Shown here piece by piece: positions 5,871-10,257 of a stretch of 10,257 bases of DNA. Position 1 is the stretch's first letter; every line of letters starts with the position of its first letter. The notes under the pieces were generated by a model, which saw only the letters and a program-made list of their open reading frames with translations, did no database searches and had not been told where the DNA came from. Made by a program: the position numbers and the translations under genes. Source of the DNA: CAYGSN01 sp964352675 (GTDB taxonomy: Bacteria > Pseudomonadota > Alphaproteobacteria > Micavibrionales > Micavibrionaceae); contig CAYGSN010000045.1 in the NCBI GenBank assembly GCA_964352675.1, positions 1-10,257 of the forward strand, given 5' to 3'.

Positions 5871-5911
5871 AATGTTTCTATGATTTTGAAGGATGAAAAG
5901 AGCCACGTCCC

Positions 5912-6010
5912 GTCATTGCGAGGAGGCCGTATGGCCGACGTGGCAATCCAGAGGCCAAAGAGCTCAATAGTCTCTGGATTGCCGCGCGCCTTACAGGCGC
6001 TCGCAATGAC
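5912..6010. repeat. 99-bp nested palindromic repeat (GTCATTGCGAG family)
   Basis: The outer arms GTCATTGCGAG (5912-5922) and CTCGCAATGAC (6000-6010) are perfect inverted copies. Inner arms GGCAATCCAGAG (5942-5953) and CTCTGGATTGCC (5972-5983) are also perfect. Between outer and inner arms each side carries its own small hairpin: GGCC-GTAT-GGCC on the left and GCGCC-TTACA-GGCGC on the right. The folded form is cruciform, like a cloverleaf. Elements with CATTGCGAG ends are widely dispersed in several bacterial groups, including Rickettsiales-type alphaproteobacteria, and behave as non-autonomous mobile repeats. It lies in the 352-base gap between carB and the hypothetical gene and encodes nothing credible. 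Confidence 0.85.
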
Positions 6011-6016
6011 AACAAA

Positions 6017-6047
6017 CGCTGTGGTCGCTGTGTCCGCCGTGGTTCAA
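6017..6047 (-). repeat. Short ACCAC/ACACAG-type repeat downstream of carB
   Basis: On the minus strand the segment begins TTGAACCACG and continues as three imperfect nine-base units (ACCACGGCG, GACACAGCG, ACCACAGCG). It shares its first ten bases and rhythm with the right arm of the element at 9478-9631. It adjoins the nested palindrome at 5912-6010. The rest of this gap (6048-6145) shows nothing I can interpret, and no clear terminator follows carB. Confidence 0.55.
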
Positions 6048-6145
6048 AATTAAGGAATCGAACTGAAAAGGAGCTAAATGAAATCAATGACTTAAAATTA
6101 GTTTATGCATCCCCGGCGGGAGCGAACTGATAAGAAGAAGCACGC

Positions 6146-9100
6146 TTAGGCCGCGTTCTTGCTGCGCTTCTTTTGATCCGTTTCAAAATAGCTCTGCAGG
6201 GATGCCACGCTGATATCCTTGGCCTTGATCGCGGCGATGGCCTGCACGGCGGCATTCGCGGCGGTCAGCAGGGTGTAATAAGGGATCTTGTTCATCATCG
6301 CCATGCGCCGGATATTATCCGAATCCGCAACGGCGGCCGGGCTTTTGGTGGTGGTATTGATCATCAGGGCGATTTCGCCATTGATGATGGAATCCAGAAT
6401 ATGCGGCTGGCCTTCCATCACCTTGTTGATCTTCTTCACCGCTAGACCCTGTTCTTTCAGATAACGGCAGGTGCCGCCGGTGGCGATCAACGTGAAGCCC
6501 ATCTCCAGCAAATCCCGTGCGATGGGCTGGAGGGCTTCTTTATCGCCATCTTTAACCGACAGGAAGACGGTGCCCCCCTTCGGCAGGCGGATGCCCGCGC
6601 CGAGCTGGGATTTGGCAATCGCGTGGGCCAGATCCATATCAAGGCCCATAACCTCGCCGGTGGATTTCATTTCAGGGCCGAGCAGGGGCTCCACGCCGGG
6701 GAAGCGGTTGAACGGGAAGACCGGGGCCTTGACTGCATAATGCGGTGGCGTATTGCCGGTGAGCTGCGCTTTGAAGCTCTTGAGCTTTTCACCGGCCATC
6801 AGGCGCGCGGCGATCTTGGCGACGGGCACGCCGGTGGCCTTGGCGACAAACGGCACGGTGCGGCTGGCGCGTGGATTGACCTCGATGAGGTAGACAACAT
6901 CTTCGCCGGTGTCGTCATCCTTGCGCACCGCGAACTGGACGTTCATCAGGCCGACGACCCCCAGGGCCTTGGCCAGCTCAATGGTCTGGCGCTCCAGTTC
7001 TTTGACGGTGGAATTGGACAAAGAATGCGGCGGCAGGACGCAGGCGCTATCACCCGAATGCACGCCCGCTTCCTCGATATGCTCCATGATGCCGGCGACA
7101 TAAACATCTTCGCCGTCACACAGCGCATCGACATCAACCTCGATCGCGCTTTTGAGATAGCGATCAAGCAGGACGGGCGCGGAGCCGGAAACCTTGACGG
7201 CGCGGTTGATATATTCCTTCAACTGCTCCATCGAATGGACGATCATCATTCCTTGTCCGCCAAGCACATAAGACGGGCGGATGACCAGCGGAAAGCCGAT
7301 TTTCTCCGCTTCCTCAAAAGCTTCTTTCGCAGAGCTGGCAAGCGCGTTGGGCGGTTGGCGGAGTTTGAGCTTCTTGAGCAGTTTCTGGAAGCGCTCACGA
7401 TCTTCGGCCAGATCGATGGCGTCCGGTGATGTGCCGAGGATAGGGATATCGGCCTTCAGCAGAGCATCGGCCAGTTTCAGCGGCGTTTGTCCGCCAAGCT
7501 GGACGATCACACCTTTGAGCGGGCCGCTTTTTTGCTCGGCGCGGATCAGCTCGATCACGTCTTCTTCGGTCAGCGGTTCGAAATACAGCCGATCAGAAGT
7601 GTCGTAATCAGTGGAAACCGTCTCCGGGTTGCAGTTAACCATGATGGTCTCATATCCTGCATCACGTAAGGCATAGGCAGCATGAACACAGCAATAATCA
7701 AATTCAATCCCCTGGCCAATGCGGTTCGGTCCGCCGCCGAGGATAATGACTTTTTCCTTATTCGATGGGTCAATCTCGCTCTCAGCCTGCTCGCCGCCAA
7801 AACCTTCGTAACAGCTATACATATAAGGTGTGGACGATGCGATTTCCGCCGCGCAGGTATCAACGCGCTTATAGACCGGATGAATGCCGTGCTTGGTGCG
7901 GGCTTTGCGGACTTTGTCCTCGCTGACCTTCATCAGGCTCGCAAGGCGTTTATCAGAAAAGCCGAGCTTTTTGACCGCCTGCCAACCGGCCGGATCAACG
8001 GGCAAACCATTGGCGGCGATTGTTTTTTCTGTGTCGGTGATGTTTTTAATCCGCTCCAGAAACCATTTATCGAATTTACAGGTGTCATATATCTCATCAA
8101 CAGAAACGCCATGACGGAGCGCTTCGGCAACATACAGAATGCGCGTTGGTGTGGGTTTGGCAATGCGCGAAAGCAGCTCGTCTTTCACCGCTTCGGGATC
8201 ACTCATGTCACTTTTGATTGCGCGCGGTGTCAGGCCGTCCAGACCCGTTTCAAGCGAGCGCAGGGCTTTTTGCAGGGATTCTTCGAAGCTGCGGCCAATC
8301 GCCATCGCCTCGCCAACCGATTTCATCGCGGTGGTCAGAAGGGGTTTTGCGCCCTTGAATTTCTCAAAGGCAAAGCGCGGAATTTTTGTAACGACGTAAT
8401 CGATTGTCGGCTCAAAGGAGGCCGGCGTTTTGCCGCCGGTGATGTCATTGCCCAGCTCATCGAGCGTATAGCCGACAGCCAGCTTGGCGGCGATTTTGGC
8501 AATCGGGAATCCTGTGGCTTTGGAGGCCAGCGCGGAAGAGCGGGAAACACGCGGGTTCATCTCAATCACCACCATGCGCCCGGTTTCCGGGCACATGCCG
8601 AACTGCACATTCGATCCGCCAGTTTCCACGCCAATCGCGCGCAGAACAGCCAGCGAGGCGTTGCGCATGATCTGGTATTCTTTATCGGTCAGGGTCAGTG
8701 CCGGGGCAACCGTGATGGAATCACCGGTATGCACGCCCATCGGGTCGAGATTTTCGATGGAACAGATGATGATGCAGTTATCGTTTTTATCGCGCACGAC
8801 CTCCATCTCATATTCCTTCCACCCCAGAAGGGATTCATCAATCAGCACTTCGGTGGTGGGTGAGGCATCAAGTCCGTCGCGGACGATTTGTTCATATTCG
8901 GCTTTGTTATAGGCAACGCCGCCGCCGGTGCCGCCCATGGTGAAGGACGGGCGGATAATAGCAGGCAGGCCGATTTCTTCGAGATAGGCGCGGGCTTCAT
9001 CCAGCGTGTGCACAACCTTGCTGCGCGGGGATTCAAGGCCGATCTCTTCCATGCATTCTTTGAAGCGTTCACGGTTCTCGGCCTTGTCGATGACATCGGC

Positions 9101-9457
9101 TTTCGCGCCGATCATCTCAATGCCCAGCCGCTCCAGCGTACCGTCTTCGTCCAAGGCGAGGGCGCAGTTCAGAGCGGTTTGTCCGCCCATAGTGGGGAGC
9201 AGGGCATCCGGGCGCTCCTTCTCCAGAATTTTGGCCACGACCTTGGGATCAATCGGTTCGATATAGGTCGCATCCGCCATCTCCGGGTCTGTCATGATGG
9301 TGGCGGGGTTGGAGTTGATCAGGATAACGCGGTAGCCTTCCTCCTTCAGCGCCTTGCAGGCCTGCGCGCCGGAATAATCAAACTCACAGGCCTGACCGAT
9401 AATGATCGGCCCGGCGCCGATGATGCAGATGGATTTGATGTCGGTACGTTTAGGCAT
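6146..9457 (-). CDS. carB: Carbamoyl-phosphate synthase large subunit
   Basis: CarB makes carbamoyl phosphate from bicarbonate, two ATP and ammonia channelled from the small subunit CarA, feeding pyrimidine and arginine synthesis. The 1103 residues are slightly longer than the E. coli protein. The two ATP-grasp halves are clear: the carboxyphosphate half (1 to about 410) with GQACEFDYSGAQACKALKEE (21-40) and EMNPRVSRSSALASKATGFP (299-318), and the carbamoyl-phosphate half (about 568-950) with GQGIEFDYCCVHA (581-593) and EVNPRASRTVPFVAKATG (859-876). An oligomerisation region lies between (411-567), and the C-terminal MGS-like allosteric domain (about 955-1095) holds IATGGTCRYL (991-1000) and NTTTKSP (1034-1040). 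AGGG lies about 8 bases before the ATG. carA is not adjacent, which is unusual: a carbonic anhydrase and a repeat precede carB. The C-terminal KKRSKNAA tail is basic. Confidence 0.99.
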   Translation of the reverse strand: MPKRTDIKSICIIGAGPIIIGQACEFDYSGAQACKALKEEGYRVILINSNPATIMTDPEMADATYIEPIDPKVVAKILEKERPDALLPTMGGQTALNCALALDEDGTLERLGIEMIGAKADVIDKAENRERFKECMEEIGLESPRSKVVHTLDEARAYLEEIGLPAIIRPSFTMGGTGGGVAYNKAEYEQIVRDGLDASPTTEVLIDESLLGWKEYEMEVVRDKNDNCIIICSIENLDPMGVHTGDSITVAPALTLTDKEYQIMRNASLAVLRAIGVETGGSNVQFGMCPETGRMVVIEMNPRVSRSSALASKATGFPIAKIAAKLAVGYTLDELGNDITGGKTPASFEPTIDYVVTKIPRFAFEKFKGAKPLLTTAMKSVGEAMAIGRSFEESLQKALRSLETGLDGLTPRAIKSDMSDPEAVKDELLSRIAKPTPTRILYVAEALRHGVSVDEIYDTCKFDKWFLERIKNITDTEKTIAANGLPVDPAGWQAVKKLGFSDKRLASLMKVSEDKVRKARTKHGIHPVYKRVDTCAAEIASSTPYMYSCYEGFGGEQAESEIDPSNKEKVIILGGGPNRIGQGIEFDYCCVHAAYALRDAGYETIMVNCNPETVSTDYDTSDRLYFEPLTEEDVIELIRAEQKSGPLKGVIVQLGGQTPLKLADALLKADIPILGTSPDAIDLAEDRERFQKLLKKLKLRQPPNALASSAKEAFEEAEKIGFPLVIRPSYVLGGQGMMIVHSMEQLKEYINRAVKVSGSAPVLLDRYLKSAIEVDVDALCDGEDVYVAGIMEHIEEAGVHSGDSACVLPPHSLSNSTVKELERQTIELAKALGVVGLMNVQFAVRKDDDTGEDVVYLIEVNPRASRTVPFVAKATGVPVAKIAARLMAGEKLKSFKAQLTGNTPPHYAVKAPVFPFNRFPGVEPLLGPEMKSTGEVMGLDMDLAHAIAKSQLGAGIRLPKGGTVFLSVKDGDKEALQPIARDLLEMGFTLIATGGTCRYLKEQGLAVKKINKVMEGQPHILDSIINGEIALMINTTTKSPAAVADSDNIRRMAMMNKIPYYTLLTAANAAVQAIAAIKAKDISVASLQSYFETDQKKRSKNAA

Positions 9458-9477
9458 AAATTTCCCTTTTATTTTTT

Positions 9478-9631
9478 AACCACGAAGACACGAAGAACGC
9501 GAAGAGTCTTAGAAAGCCGCGTACTCTAGTACGCAATAAAAAACCATAGCACCCTAGGCAAAGATATTTGGTTTTGCCTGCGGCGCATTTTCTATTTGCA
9601 GTATCTTCGTGTGCTTCGTGTCTTCGTGGTT
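9478..9631. repeat. 154-bp inverted-repeat (MITE-like) element between carbonic anhydrase and carB
   Basis: AACCACGAAGACACGAAG (9478-9495) is perfectly repeated in inverted orientation at 9614-9631. Allowing three mismatches, the arms extend to 28 bases (9478-9505 and 9604-9631). The interior holds two more hairpins: GCGTAC-TCTA-GTACGC and AGGCAAA (9556-9562) with TTTGCCT (9573-9579). The arms consist of eight- to nine-base units of the ACCACGAAG/ACACGAAG type, a repeat found dispersed in many bacterial genomes. No transposase is present and no clear target duplication flanks it. It begins 3 bases after the carbonic anhydrase stop and ends 20 bases before the carB ATG, so it makes up nearly the whole gap. 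Confidence 0.8.
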
Positions 9632-9634
9632 CAA

Positions 9635-10249
9635 TCATTTTGTAATTTCAATAAATTTATTCTGTGTTTCGTTATATTCCAGCAATGTCCCATGCTCCAT
9701 ATCGAACAGCCATGGGCGGATGTTGATGCGGTCATCTTTCAGGGCGCGGGCGACGCTGGGGTAGGTTTTTAGATTTTTGGCACTTTGCAGAACTATTTCT
9801 TCTTCAGTGTGACGTTGGAGCTCAGTCCCTGTGCAGGTCGGGCCGCATTTGTGTTTGGCGATGTTCAAGCCATTTTGAGCAACATCAAGGAAGCTGCCGA
9901 TTTCTTCATCCTGAATATCACTGATCAAGGCCTGAATTGCGCCGCAGCCTGTATGGCCGACAATAATGATTTCGCGCACTTTGTTGTAATCCAGCGCGAA
10001 TTGCAGAGCGGCGGCCAGCGCGGTACCCTTTTGGTAGGGCCGCACAATCGCGCCCATGGCTTTATGAGCAAAAAACGTGCCGGGTGCGGGATGAAAAATC
10101 GTGCCGGGATTGGAGCGGGAATCGATGCAGGAGATGATGAAGTAATCCGGATTCTGACCCTTTTCCACCAACTCTGCCATGGTGCCCATATGGTGGGTGT
10201 ATTCTTTTTCTACAAACTCTTTGAAGCCGTCGATCAGTTTTTGAACCAT
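9635..10249 (-). CDS. Beta-class carbonic anhydrase
   Basis: The enzyme interconverts carbon dioxide and bicarbonate using zinc. Expected zinc ligands are Cys41, His99 and Cys102, in SCIDSRSNPG (40-49) and VGHTGCGAI (97-105); the Asp43-Arg45 catalytic pair of the CxDSR motif is present. The 204 residues fit a short beta-class enzyme without a signal peptide, so it is cytosolic. The segment after the first motif reads APGTFFAHKAMGAIVRP (55-71) where most family members have something like FVVRNAGNIV, so it is a divergent subgroup. It also has an extra cysteine pair, CGPTC. The ATG is 8 bases from the window edge, without a stop upstream, so a longer N-terminus cannot be excluded. It precedes carB in the same direction; bicarbonate supply to CarB is a natural but unproven link. 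Confidence 0.93.
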   Translation of the reverse strand: MVQKLIDGFKEFVEKEYTHHMGTMAELVEKGQNPDYFIISCIDSRSNPGTIFHPAPGTFFAHKAMGAIVRPYQKGTALAAALQFALDYNKVREIIIVGHTGCGAIQALISDIQDEEIGSFLDVAQNGLNIAKHKCGPTCTGTELQRHTEEEIVLQSAKNLKTYPSVARALKDDRINIRPWLFDMEHGTLLEYNETQNKFIEITK

Positions 10250-10257
10250 TATGCTGC

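Noticed and set aside
5878..6087. Minus-strand open frame of 69 codons, and a plus-strand frame of 57 codons at 5880-6053
   Set aside because: Both translate the dispersed palindromic repeat and its neighbour; such peptides are typical artefacts of these repeats.
6623..9529. Several long plus-strand open frames (for example 6623-7429, 7682-8863, 8888-9529)
   Set aside because: All are antisense to carB and arise from its codon bias; carB is complete and uninterrupted on the other strand.
9450..9638. Minus-strand open frame of 62 codons
   Set aside because: It translates the 9478-9631 repeat (beginning IEPRRHEAHED, a known artefact pattern) and overlaps the start of carB.
1..10257. CRISPR array, tRNA, rRNA, prophage or complete insertion sequence
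   Set aside because: No regular direct repeats with spacers, cloverleaf genes, rRNA-like tracts or transposase motifs were found on either strand.

Overview
The window looks like a chromosomal segment of an alphaproteobacterium of middling GC content. The main evidence is the neighbourhood carB - greA - lrp/asnC-type regulator - ELM1-family gene - trxB - lysR-type regulator, an arrangement I associate with alphaproteobacterial housekeeping regions. No genus can be named from the sequence alone. There are no rRNA or tRNA genes, CRISPR arrays, transposases or phage genes. All genes read on the minus strand except the Lrp-type regulator.

Layout from left to right. (1) Positions 1-679 hold the N-terminal two thirds of a patatin-like phospholipase, cut by the window edge. 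(2) Positions 680-1009 carry no gene but are rich in signals: three phased TGCATA half-sites, a possible promoter, a three-stem structured RNA candidate, a strong intrinsic terminator that shares an arm with the RNA's closing helix, and an extended -10 promoter for the patatin gene. (3) Positions 1010-3881 form a tight operon, ELM1-family protein, then thioredoxin reductase, then a LysR-type regulator, with gaps of 15 and 1 bases. (4) A divergent promoter region near 3900-3935 serves this operon and the plus-strand Lrp/AsnC regulator (3991-4464). (5) greA (4483-4962) follows, with a terminator-like hairpin in its leader. (6) An unrecognised hydrophobic protein (5071-5793) has a near-consensus promoter so close to its ATG that the mRNA is probably leaderless. 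(7) Positions 5794-6145 contain repeats, chiefly a 99-bp nested palindrome. (8) Full-length carB (6146-9457) is followed upstream by a 154-bp inverted-repeat element. (9) A beta-class carbonic anhydrase (9635-10249) ends the window.

Functionally, CarB makes carbamoyl phosphate from bicarbonate, glutamine nitrogen and ATP for pyrimidine and arginine synthesis. The neighbouring carbonic anhydrase could supply bicarbonate, although a mobile-type repeat separates the two genes. GreA rescues backtracked RNA polymerase and TrxB recycles thioredoxin. The coding part is ordinary housekeeping. The less ordinary material lies in the intergenic regions, above all the structured RNA/terminator unit at 765-968, the leaderless gene at 5071-5793 and the two repeat elements on either side of carB. 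None of the promoters or RNA calls has been tested computationally or experimentally.
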